A stretch of DNA of 64,000 nt, taken from positions 310,001 through 374,000 of the forward strand of contig JAHLLG010000003.1 in the NCBI GenBank assembly GCA_020444275.1, read 5' to 3'. Below are positions 18,501 through 27,100 of the stretch, in pieces (position 1 is the stretch's first letter; each line of letters begins with the position of its first letter). A model generated the notes under the pieces. It saw only the letters and a program-made list of their open reading frames with translations, did no database searches and was not told where the DNA came from. This DNA comes from Bacteroidota bacterium (lineage in GTDB: Bacteria; Bacteroidota; Bacteroidia; Bacteroidales; UBA12077). The position numbers were made by a program, and so were the translations under genes.

Positions 18501-21500
18501 GAGGATGAAACAGGCAATTGTATCTCAAATATGACCGGACAGGCTGATGTAACTGTTAACCCTAGTCCTAATATGTATAATGTAACTGGAGAAAGAATAT
18601 ATTGTCCTGATGAAACCGGTGTAACCATTGGTTTGGATGGTTCGGATGCTGATGCAACTTATATTTTAATAAAGAATACTACAATTGTTGGTGAGGCTGC
18701 TGGTACTGGTTCTGCCGTGATATTTGGTATGAACGGACAAAATGTTCTTTTTGGAACCGGAAGCTATCGTATTGAAGCCGCCAGATCAGGTTGTAATTTG
18801 GTAATTGATAATGCATATAGCGTGCAAAACAGTTCTTTAATACCTAAGCCAACTATCACTGGAGAAAGCCAAATTTGTGTAGGTGATACCAAAACATATA
18901 CAGCAACTTCATATTGGGATGATGCATCCATTGAGTGGGTTATTCCTACGGGAGCAGTAATAGTATCTGGTGAAGGTACTGATACCATTGAAGTTTTATT
19001 TAATGACATAGTATCCGAAATAGGTGTTAATGAAATTACTCCTTGTGGAACAAGATATAGTGCATTAGCCTTAGATGTGAATACAGTTCCAATTGCCTTT
19101 GGAGAGATTAACGGACCGGAAAATGCCTGCCCCGGCTCAACAGAAAGCTATGCTGTACAGGAAGTAATGCTTAGTCATAACTATTCTTGGAATGTCTCAG
19201 GAGATGCAAATATCAATTCCGGACAGGGAACAAATCAGATTGAAGTAACCTTTGGATCACAGTCTGGCACAATATCGTTACGCAGAGGAAATGAATGCGG
19301 ATTTGGAGAACCTGTTTATCTGGATGTTACCATTGGTAATTTAATAGTTGAACTAAATAGTACCAATGATAATATAACGGCAGATGTTTGCGGCGGTCAG
19401 TCACCTTATACTTATTTATGGAGTAATGGAGAAACTACTCAAACTATAAGTACCGATGGAAAAGGAATTTATAGTGTAAGAGTAACTGATGCTTTAGGTG
19501 ATGAGTTAACCCAATCAATAACACTTGGATATGTTAATAATCATTACGATTATAATTTTATTCGAACAGAAGAAATACTTGTTGAAGGAGTAACATCTGA
19601 GTCACAAATAGTACCTTTAAGTTACGATCAAAAAAATGTTTCGTTCCAGTATTACGATGGATTAGGACGTGTGGTGCAAGAAATTGGAGTATCAGCAAGT
19701 CCTGCAGGAAATGATGTAGTTCAAATTTTTGAGTATGATGAGTTAGGGCGAAAAGCAAAAGAATATTTACCATATACTACGGCAACAGGTAATGGAACAT
19801 TTCGAGAGATTGCAAAATCGGAATTGAATAATTTCTACCTGATTAATGATGAGGCAAATGATCTTTATCCTTATGCAGAGAAAATTTTTGATTGTTCACC
19901 ATTAAGCAGATTAAAGCAACAAGGTGCTCCTGGTGAAGCCTGGCAAATAAATCAGGGACATAATCTGGAGTTTGAACTAACAACGAACAGTGCAGCTATT
20001 AAAAAATGGTCTGTAGATGCAGAGGGTAATTGCATAAGAGATGGTGATCATGCAATAAATACGCTGTATAAAAGTAGCACGAAAGATGAAAATGGAATAT
20101 GGTCTTACGAGTACAAGGATAAAGCAGGTAAATTAATAATGACCACTGCTCAACTGTACGAAACATATTATGTATACGATCAATTTGATCGGTTAGCTTA
20201 TGTTTTACCACCAAAATCTGTTGATGCTATCACTGGTACAACAATACCGGATGATGTGTATAATGAATTAGTTTATGCTTATAAATACGATGAAAAAGGA
20301 CGGGTAATTTCCAAAAAAATTCCAGGTGCTGGTTCCGTATTAATGGTTTACGATAACCTAAACCGGTTGGTATTGACCCAGGATAGCGTAAAGCGCGAAA
20401 CCAATCAGTGGAGTTTCATTAAATATGATAAATTGGGCAGAGCTGTATTATCAGGCATTTTAACAACTACACAATCTCATGAGGATTTACAAAATTACTT
20501 TAAGAATTATACTGGCGATTTATATGAGCTAAAGGATCTTTCAAAAACTTTTGGATATACGTTAAATAATAGTTTCGCAGAACTATCTGTAAACGATGCA
20601 GAAATTTATACGGCAACATATTACGATGATTACAATTACTTAAACGATTATAATCTAACAGTAGCTGCTCCTTCAGGATTTCCTGATATTGATCCAAACC
20701 TGAATGTTTCAGGATTGCAAACCGGTTCGCAGATTCGTATTCTTGAATCGGGCGACTTTCTGGTAACAATCAATTATTACGATGAAAAAGGCCGGGTGAT
20801 ACAATCGCATATGCAAAACCATATGAATGGAACTACGCATATATTTAATGATTATGATTTTGCGGGCAAATTGTTAAAATCGTTTTCGTTAACATCAGTA
20901 CATGAGGGTACTGATGAAGAATTGGAAAATATTCTGGTAACTGAATATGAATACGATCATTCTGGACGTTTAATAAACGAATACAGCAATACAACTACCA
21001 ACGAATCAAATAAAGTGCTATTGACTCATAATGAATATAACGAACAAGGTAACCTAAAATCGAAAAACCTGCATTCAACAGATAATGGAAATACATTTCT
21101 ACAGTCTGTTGATTATACTTATAATATTCGAGGATGGTTAACAGGTATTAATAATCCCGATAGCCCGGGCAATGATCTGTTTAGCCAGAGGCTCTTTTTT
21201 AATAATGTAAACGAAAATGGAGAAATGGTACTTCCATTGTATAATGGAAATATTACAGGAATAGAATGGAAAACTACTGGCAAAAAAATGGCCTACAACT
21301 TTTCATACGATGGTTTAAACCGCTTAACACACGCATATTATGGCGACGAAGATGACTGGAATAATGGTTTATACGATGTGAATGGCGGAATGTACAATCA
21401 CGATGGTAGCTTAAAAGGTATAACCTACGATAAAAACGGAAATATCTTAAAACTAGCCCGCAATGGTGGTACTGATAATGGTGAAATTGATGACCTGCAG

Positions 21501-23027
21501 TATGTTTATTCAGGTAATAAATTATTGGCAGTTGGCGACAATGCATTGGGAACAGCCGAGTTAGGATTTAACGATGGAACCATAGGTTATTCCGGAACGG
21601 AATATATATATGATGGTAACGGAAATATGATTTCCGATGCAAATAAACAGCACAGTATCTATTATAATATGCTAAACTTACCCGCAAGCGTTACCGATGA
21701 TGTAACCGGGCATAGCATGCTGTTTGGTTACGATGCTGCTGGTGTAAAATTATATGCTATACACGACCAATCCGGCAGTACAGATATTTTAGAAACCGGG
21801 AAATATTATAACGGCAATTTTGTTTACAATTACGACAGAGCTACCGATGCAGGAACCGGAGAGGTTAATGAATCTATTGAGTTAGCAACGATATTAACCA
21901 CACAGGGGCGCATAACGTTCGATACCCAAGGTAATCCGCGTTACGAGTATTTCTTACACGACCATTTAGGAAATGTACGGGCACTATTTGGCGATTATAA
22001 CAACGATGGTTTTGCAGAGCTGTTACAGCAAGACCACTACTATCCGTTCGGTTTGCAGCTGCCCGGTTTAAGTGCAAATTATGGAGCACCCAACAATAAC
22101 TATTTGTACAATGGTAAAGAACTTCATACTAAAGAAAATGTAAACTGGTACGATTACGGTGCGCGTATGTATGATATGACATTAGGTAGGTGGCATGTTT
22201 TAGATCCACAAGCAGAGAAATTTACCAGTTCATCACCCTATATCTATGCTTTAAATAATCCCTTACGGTTTATTGATCCAGATGGAAGGACTCCTGATGA
22301 TGTTATTTATGGAGCAACTAGTTATATTGGATATCCCTATGAATGGAACGGTAAAAATCCGCATGTTGCTTTTAATGGATATGCATTAAAGGGACATCCT
22401 GGGCATAATGTGTGGAATTATATGAAGAATGATCTTAGAATTCTTTATAATGCTTATAATAATGATTATGATCAAGCATATAGCTATGCAAAGGATATGG
22501 TATATAACAAATATAACGTCCAAAATTATTTAAATGTTAAAGAACCTAAATCTATTGGTATAGATTGCTCGGGTCTGACAAAAAAAGCATATGATAACGA
22601 TCCTGACTTATTAATGAGTCCATTAAGTGATGGATCAAGTTATTACGAGAATGAAATACATAAGGGTCAACTTGCTGATTTTGAGAAAGCGCATAAAGAA
22701 GGGACTGCCTATTTACATAATAACTTTAATTTGGTGAGTAAAGGTGACTGGGTATATTCACCTGGTCATGTGCGTATTGCAACTGGTAATGTTATGAAGA
22801 AAGATGGAAAAGTTGTTAAAATTGAAGTGATTGAAGCAGCTGGGGTTAAAGATGGAGTGATAAAAGATTACATATGGGTAGATAGTCAAGAAATGCAGAT
22901 TGGGCATCCTTTTAGAACATCAGATCAGTACCAATATGATTGGCATGATGGATCATTATATTTATACGATCAATTTGAAAGAACCATTTATAATATTGAA
23001 CAGAATGAAGTACCATTGCGATACTAA
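15561..23027 (+). CDS. Giant RHS polymorphic-toxin-like protein with NlpC/P60-type tip
   Basis: A 2488-residue protein with a Sec signal peptide (to about residue 25, IYAQ). Domain order: BACON-like domain (about 35-120); eleven VTGGG-type modules of about 88 residues (125-1095); PKD-like domains (about 1100-1255); a SprB-like segment (SPYTYLWSNGETTQTI, near 1270); DUF6443-like start (YDGLGRVVQE, near 1370); YD/RHS repeats; and an RHS core near 2129-2245 (HDHLGNVRALF, YYPFGLQL, WYDYGARMYD, DPQAEKF, DPDGR). The tip after the core carries DCSGL with Cys2336 and SPGHVRI with His2403, the Cys and His of NlpC/P60 peptidoglycan endopeptidases. I infer a secreted cell-wall-cleaving effector encased by the RHS shell. 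No type IX sorting domain is visible at the C-terminus. Confidence 0.9.
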   Translation: MRTYYKLLIQVVVITALLGVNKIYAQRIPLIDTKIVSGPCLMTIPPDNLSYSSSAQTKYIPVETAGRCGVPVSDNRSWITASFNSSQSRIEITVTANTGNARTGTVTIENFTTQINQAEVCPTVYSVTGGGSYCSGGSGVYVGLSDSQSGVTYYLKRGSTTVKTLSGSGSALNFGRQTTAGTYTVVANHNTTNCTKTMSGSATVIVNSLPARYSVTGGGQYCDGDAGKAVGLSDSQSGVVYTLIKNDIPTIIKRTGTGSAISFGNQTSGTYKVSAERTSTGCTRIMSGSVTVSRIIVSRYSVTGGGQYCDGDDGVVVGISDSQVGASYNLIVNNEIVNSDPLLGMGYPINFGKQTIEGNYTVRAIVSGCSEVMNGSATVSSYPLPIKYNVTGGGEICEDDPGLTIGLSDSQSGYTYMLLIGSSIKDTKTGTGGSISFDPQNIAGTYTVKAISPNGCEEMMTGSASITVLSKPQKFNLSNGGSFCSGGSGIRIILDDSENGIDYLLRRDGVSLGDPVSGSGFTINFGYQTEGGSYDVVATTSIPGCTSVMNGTAVVVENQTPQVFEVTGGGTACSSSGGVIVGLDGSESNVTYYLKNAAGDPIDQLPGNGSAISFGKQDISDTYTIYAKDESGNCTSNMTGQADVTINPSPEIYEVTGGGQYCPGEDGVKVGISNSQVGVSYNLFVNNTVVNSEPLLGEGNPIYFDKQTILGNYTIKASTPECTEEMNGFASVSTYPIPTNYNITGGGTICEDEPGLVIGLNGSQSGYTYQLMRGGDIADTKVGDGNAINFDPQNTDGTYTVTVITPNNCERNLLGNAIINVIPKPAIFTLSDGGRFCSGENGIQLTLDGSEDGPVYHLRKDGSTVKTVDRTLGNPINFGYQTEPGNYTVLATTSIPGCSSYMNDTAIIIRDQTPQEFNVTGGGTVCSNSGGVIVGLDGSENNVTYYLKNAAGDQVDQLPGDGSPISFGKQDVSDTYTIYAEDETGNCISNMTGQADVTVNPSPNMYNVTGERIYCPDETGVTIGLDGSDADATYILIKNTTIVGEAAGTGSAVIFGMNGQNVLFGTGSYRIEAARSGCNLVIDNAYSVQNSSLIPKPTITGESQICVGDTKTYTATSYWDDASIEWVIPTGAVIVSGEGTDTIEVLFNDIVSEIGVNEITPCGTRYSALALDVNTVPIAFGEINGPENACPGSTESYAVQEVMLSHNYSWNVSGDANINSGQGTNQIEVTFGSQSGTISLRRGNECGFGEPVYLDVTIGNLIVELNSTNDNITADVCGGQSPYTYLWSNGETTQTISTDGKGIYSVRVTDALGDELTQSITLGYVNNHYDYNFIRTEEILVEGVTSESQIVPLSYDQKNVSFQYYDGLGRVVQEIGVSASPAGNDVVQIFEYDELGRKAKEYLPYTTATGNGTFREIAKSELNNFYLINDEANDLYPYAEKIFDCSPLSRLKQQGAPGEAWQINQGHNLEFELTTNSAAIKKWSVDAEGNCIRDGDHAINTLYKSSTKDENGIWSYEYKDKAGKLIMTTAQLYETYYVYDQFDRLAYVLPPKSVDAITGTTIPDDVYNELVYAYKYDEKGRVISKKIPGAGSVLMVYDNLNRLVLTQDSVKRETNQWSFIKYDKLGRAVLSGILTTTQSHEDLQNYFKNYTGDLYELKDLSKTFGYTLNNSFAELSVNDAEIYTATYYDDYNYLNDYNLTVAAPSGFPDIDPNLNVSGLQTGSQIRILESGDFLVTINYYDEKGRVIQSHMQNHMNGTTHIFNDYDFAGKLLKSFSLTSVHEGTDEELENILVTEYEYDHSGRLINEYSNTTTNESNKVLLTHNEYNEQGNLKSKNLHSTDNGNTFLQSVDYTYNIRGWLTGINNPDSPGNDLFSQRLFFNNVNENGEMVLPLYNGNITGIEWKTTGKKMAYNFSYDGLNRLTHAYYGDEDDWNNGLYDVNGGMYNHDGSLKGITYDKNGNILKLARNGGTDNGEIDDLQYVYSGNKLLAVGDNALGTAELGFNDGTIGYSGTEYIYDGNGNMISDANKQHSIYYNMLNLPASVTDDVTGHSMLFGYDAAGVKLYAIHDQSGSTDILETGKYYNGNFVYNYDRATDAGTGEVNESIELATILTTQGRITFDTQGNPRYEYFLHDHLGNVRALFGDYNNDGFAELLQQDHYYPFGLQLPGLSANYGAPNNNYLYNGKELHTKENVNWYDYGARMYDMTLGRWHVLDPQAEKFTSSSPYIYALNNPLRFIDPDGRTPDDVIYGATSYIGYPYEWNGKNPHVAFNGYALKGHPGHNVWNYMKNDLRILYNAYNNDYDQAYSYAKDMVYNKYNVQNYLNVKEPKSIGIDCSGLTKKAYDNDPDLLMSPLSDGSSYYENEIHKGQLADFEKAHKEGTAYLHNNFNLVSKGDWVYSPGHVRIATGNVMKKDGKVVKIEVIEAAGVKDGVIKDYIWVDSQEMQIGHPFRTSDQYQYDWHDGSLYLYDQFERTIYNIEQNEVPLRY
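16458..18575 (+). repeat. Tandem duplication of a four-module block inside the RHS gene
   Basis: Residues 300-652 and 653-1005 of the RHS protein are two blocks of exactly 353 residues (1059 bp each). Modules 3, 4, 5 and 6 match modules 7, 8, 9 and 10 one to one, for example NSDPLLG with NSEPLLG, and LRRDGVSLGDPVSG with LRKDGSTVKTVDRT. Equal length and module order point to one in-frame duplication, followed by divergence. Confidence 0.85.
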
Positions 23028-24045
23028 ACGATTTAAATTTATAGGCATTTTATTGGTTTGTTTATTAGCAGTAGTAAATTGCGATAATAAAAAAGAACAT
23101 GTCAAACAAAAAACTGAGACTGTTGTAGAAGATTCTTTAAACAAAGTTACTGATCTTATTATTAGAGATTCGCTTGATCTTTTATTTTATAAGAAAATGG
23201 TAATTACTGATAGATTAATGAATTCAATTGATTCAAATACAAGAAGATCAGCTAAGTATATTAATAATATAAAAACAAAGATAGGTGAAAGATATGGTGG
23301 TCAGGAGTTTCCTAAAATAGTAGATATTAATGATACTGCAATTATTATAATTAATCCTTTTGATAGAGGTTTTCATTTGGATTTTTATGAAATTGATAAT
23401 AACAGTATTATAAATTCACTTCAATATAGCAAAGAATATAATAAAGATTTTTATCCTAGTTTGTATTTTTCGAATCTTTTAGATAGCTTATTTTCAGTTG
23501 AATTGGATTATAATGATTATGAGTTATATCAGTCTTATAGTTCAGGGAATTATGAGTATTGGATGGTTAAGAATAATAAAATTAATAAACAATATTTTTT
23601 CAAGTATAATAATCAAAACGAAAGTTGCAAAATTCTGGCTATTACAGATTGTAATTTATCTGAATATAATCACGACAATATATTTAATGTTAAATTTCAA
23701 ATTTTAGATAATTTAATCATATTTACAAATATAGCCACTTCTGATTTAGTCCTTTATGATTTGAGAAGTGGGAATGGTTATTGTGGGAAATATCCTTCTA
23801 ATGGTTTAGGATTTTTAAATTTTACCATAAATAAGAATATTCTTCTTTTTGATCGTTGGGATTATCAAATTAAATCATTTTCTACTGAAGGAAAAATGAA
23901 TAGAATAACGCAAATATTATCTCCTGTAGATTTTACAAATTATTCTAGTTATTTTTTTGATAGAAATACAAATAAAATTTACTTATCTGTTTTTGATTTT
24001 AAAGAATTTGCCTTGAATATTTATGTTGGAGACTATGTAGAGTAA
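23005..24045 (+). CDS. Lipoprotein overlapping the RHS toxin gene, candidate immunity protein
   Basis: ATG 23005 (MKYHCDTKRFKF) gives a 346-residue lipoprotein with a hydrophobic signal (IGILLVCLLAVV) and Cys in VVNCDNKK. It overlaps the RHS stop codon by 23 bases; the longer frame from 22,900 would add 35 residues before the signal peptide and is less likely. The mature part has a coiled stretch, then strands that could form a beta-propeller of the kind seen in BF3164-like Bacteroidota lipoproteins (ATSDLVLYDLRSG, FDRWDYQIKSFSTEG). That resemblance is weak. The overlap with a gene for a predicted peptidoglycan-cleaving tip, plus probable periplasmic location, fits an immunity protein. This is inference from context. 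Confidence 0.75.
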   Translation: MKYHCDTKRFKFIGILLVCLLAVVNCDNKKEHVKQKTETVVEDSLNKVTDLIIRDSLDLLFYKKMVITDRLMNSIDSNTRRSAKYINNIKTKIGERYGGQEFPKIVDINDTAIIIINPFDRGFHLDFYEIDNNSIINSLQYSKEYNKDFYPSLYFSNLLDSLFSVELDYNDYELYQSYSSGNYEYWMVKNNKINKQYFFKYNNQNESCKILAITDCNLSEYNHDNIFNVKFQILDNLIIFTNIATSDLVLYDLRSGNGYCGKYPSNGLGFLNFTINKNILLFDRWDYQIKSFSTEGKMNRITQILSPVDFTNYSSYFFDRNTNKIYLSVFDFKEFALNIYVGDYVE

Positions 24046-24155
24046 TACAGCTAATTAACTAGTTTTTGTTCGATATGAATCGATTAGAAAAGGAAAACCA
24101 ATTTTTAAGTGTGCAACAAGAATAATAGGAAATGTATATTAAAAGAAATATTAAT

Positions 24156-27100
24156 ATGAGAAAAAGTATTATAATCATTACAGTAATTATAAGCTTACTG
24201 TTTACTGTAAATAGCCTTTTTAGCCAGGAAAGCGATATTATAATTTTAGAGTATATAAACGACGGAAATAATAAGGCAATAGAGTTATATAATGCAGGTA
24301 GTATGAGCTTTTATTTGCATTACTATGGATTACTATATTATAATGAGCTCGACACGAATTTGGTTCACGTTGATACATTAAATTTAAACGGAGAGCTTGC
24401 ACCCGGACAAAAATACTATATTGCAAGCAATACAGCAGATCAAACGATTCAGGATAAAGCCGATACACTTGTTGGGGGCTGGTTTACTAACCTGGAAACA
24501 TCGTATAATCTTGTGTTATTAAAAAATGATGAACCAATTGATATGGTTACTTCTCCACAAAAAAGAGAGCTTCCTGCTCCGGCTAAATCCAATGAGTCTG
24601 AACAATTCTTTTACGATGACATTTTACCTGAACCGGTACAACCTGAACCGGCAAGTTTTGCTCCAGCCATGAGTGTAAAAGCAGATATCCCAACAGGTAA
24701 AATAAATGTTACTTATCCAATTTTTACGTTTAAATTAAATGATTACGAACTGCCAGTTACTTTAAATTATCGCAGCAAAGGTGTAAGAGTAATGGATGTT
24801 TCCGGTTGGGTTGGTTTAGGCTGGGATATCAATACCGGAGGTGTTATTGTGCGAAATATGAGAGGTTACCCCGACGATTACCATGATAAATACTATTCTT
24901 ATCATTGGAAAGGCAATTGGGATTACTGGGGGCATCACGAAAAAGAAATTGTTGGTTATTTATATGAAGGCAACCGATATACTGAAACTGCACTAAAAGA
25001 TAAAATAAGAACAAGTGGAAGTATAAGAGATGAATTGGATGATGCGTGTTTTTTCCATAATTCAAGTGCTGTATACGATGCGGAACCCGATGAGTTTGCC
25101 TTTAGTTGCGGGCCTTATTCCGGTAAGTTTTATTTTACACCTGAAGGGCAGGTTGTTGTTAATTCAAAATCGCACCTAAAAGTAACCTACACAAGGAAAG
25201 TTAGAGATGATGATTGGGAAGAAATTAGAAGTTTCACCATTACAGCTCCTGATGGTGTTCAGTATAAATTTGGAACCACAGAAGATAGTAGAGAAAGTAA
25301 GATTGACTATTCTATACAATCAAATTATTTATTTAAACCAGAAGATCAACTTGATTATAATGATCGTGTTAAGTTTAGAGACAGAGGATGGTATTATAAT
25401 ACAGCAGGTTGTGATAATGGTTGTTCGAGTTGTTGTTATCATTATTCAGTTCCTTTTGAAAATAATAAATGGTTTGAGGCAACTTTTTGGGGGTCTATGG
25501 AGAATTTCGAAAGATATAGAGAGCAGAAAAATAATGAACATGCATATATCTATAAATGGTATCTAAAGGAAATTATTACACCCAATAATAACACTATTAA
25601 TTTCGATTATTATGCAGGTGTTTTACCAATAGAATATATCCTTTCATTTGATGAATCATTCTATTCAGAAAATTGGGGAGTAGTTACAATTAACGTAGAC
25701 AACAATGATCAATCCTTTTTATTCAGCCCTTTCCCATTTATGCCATTTGCTTCAGTGGGTTTTAGTCATCAAAAACTTAGGTATTATCCCAAATATTTAT
25801 TGTCTATAACTTCATCCAATGGTTTTAGTTTGACCTTTAATGCAACATACGATAGGTTAGATATGCCGGGAGCAAAACGGTTAAACGATATTGAATTCTA
25901 TTATAATGCACAAAAATTTAAGGAATTAGAGTTTAACTATTTAACCTATAGCAGTAATCAGGAAAATGAGATGCCTGAATTGAGAATCGGTGGAACTCGA
26001 TATTCAAATTATCAATTTAGAGAAAATGGTGATACCCGGGAAGGATTTATGGATACTGAGGATATGCTCGAAGCTTCCGGACATCGTTTGTTTTTGCACT
26101 CTGTTACTGAATATGATGAGGCTGAAAATGCAATGCCAGCTTATGAATTTACATACTTTAATAGCGTGAAGTTACCAAGAAGAATTTCTCGTCATCAGAA
26201 TGCGGCAGGATATCTATTTAAAAATAGCTCTGCTTACAGAGCAAGGCAATACTCTCCAGGTATATATATAGGTAATGATATTGTAGGAAGTAGTACTGAA
26301 TTGGAATTTGTGGAAGATGTTAGTGGATCTCCATATCTTGGTGGTAACGAAACAGAAAGACTTAGATCAGGATTACTTAGTGAGGTTAAATTTCCAACAG
26401 GTATGAAGAAAACTGTTAATTATGTTTCAGATACAGAATTAGGCAATTATGTTCAAAGTATAATTACTTATGAAGATGATAAAATAATGAAAAAAGATTT
26501 ATATGATTTTAGTGATGCAAAAATGAAACCATATACTAATGAAGAAATAAATGATCTGGGGTATTATAATACAGAAGCCTACAATGTAGTTTTTGGAAGT
26601 TCATTTGCATGTTGTGATAATCCTATTGGAACACAATGGGACTTTCTTGAAAAAGATTATTTAGAGGATGTAAAATATAATATAAAAGGATTTCGATCCA
26701 GTTCGAGCAGATTAGTCAATTACCGTTTTGATTTTTTTAATAATACCGTATTTAAGAAAATAAAGATATACACTGAGAACGATGGTAGAAAAGAGTTGAC
26801 AGTTATTGCTAATGATGAAATAAAAGCTTCATGGAAAGATGAAACATTTGAAAATGCAAATTTAGACGTTTCGTCCGCTTCAATAGGAACAGATGTTAGT
26901 GCTAAAAGGTATTTATTAGATGTTAGTGAATTGTATAATGCAAACGGAGATCAAATTATGATTGAGGATTATACATCAGCTATCAAACTTGGAAGTAAAG
27001 TGTGTAATGGTATTTTTCCTCAACGTTTAATGAGATATGAAGGTAGTGATAGTCCTGAATCAAAATTCTATGGAGGCCTTTATTGGAATAGCAATGAATG

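Noticed and set aside
22900-23004. Extended start at 22,900 for the lipoprotein after the RHS gene
   Set aside because: It would put 35 residues before the signal peptide and overlap the RHS gene by 128 bases; the start at 23,005 gives a normal lipoprotein.
22800-23027. Type IX secretion sorting domain at the RHS C-terminus
   Set aside because: The last residues show no beta-rich CTD and no Lys-rich end typical of the type A or B sorting signals. The tip runs to the end of the protein.
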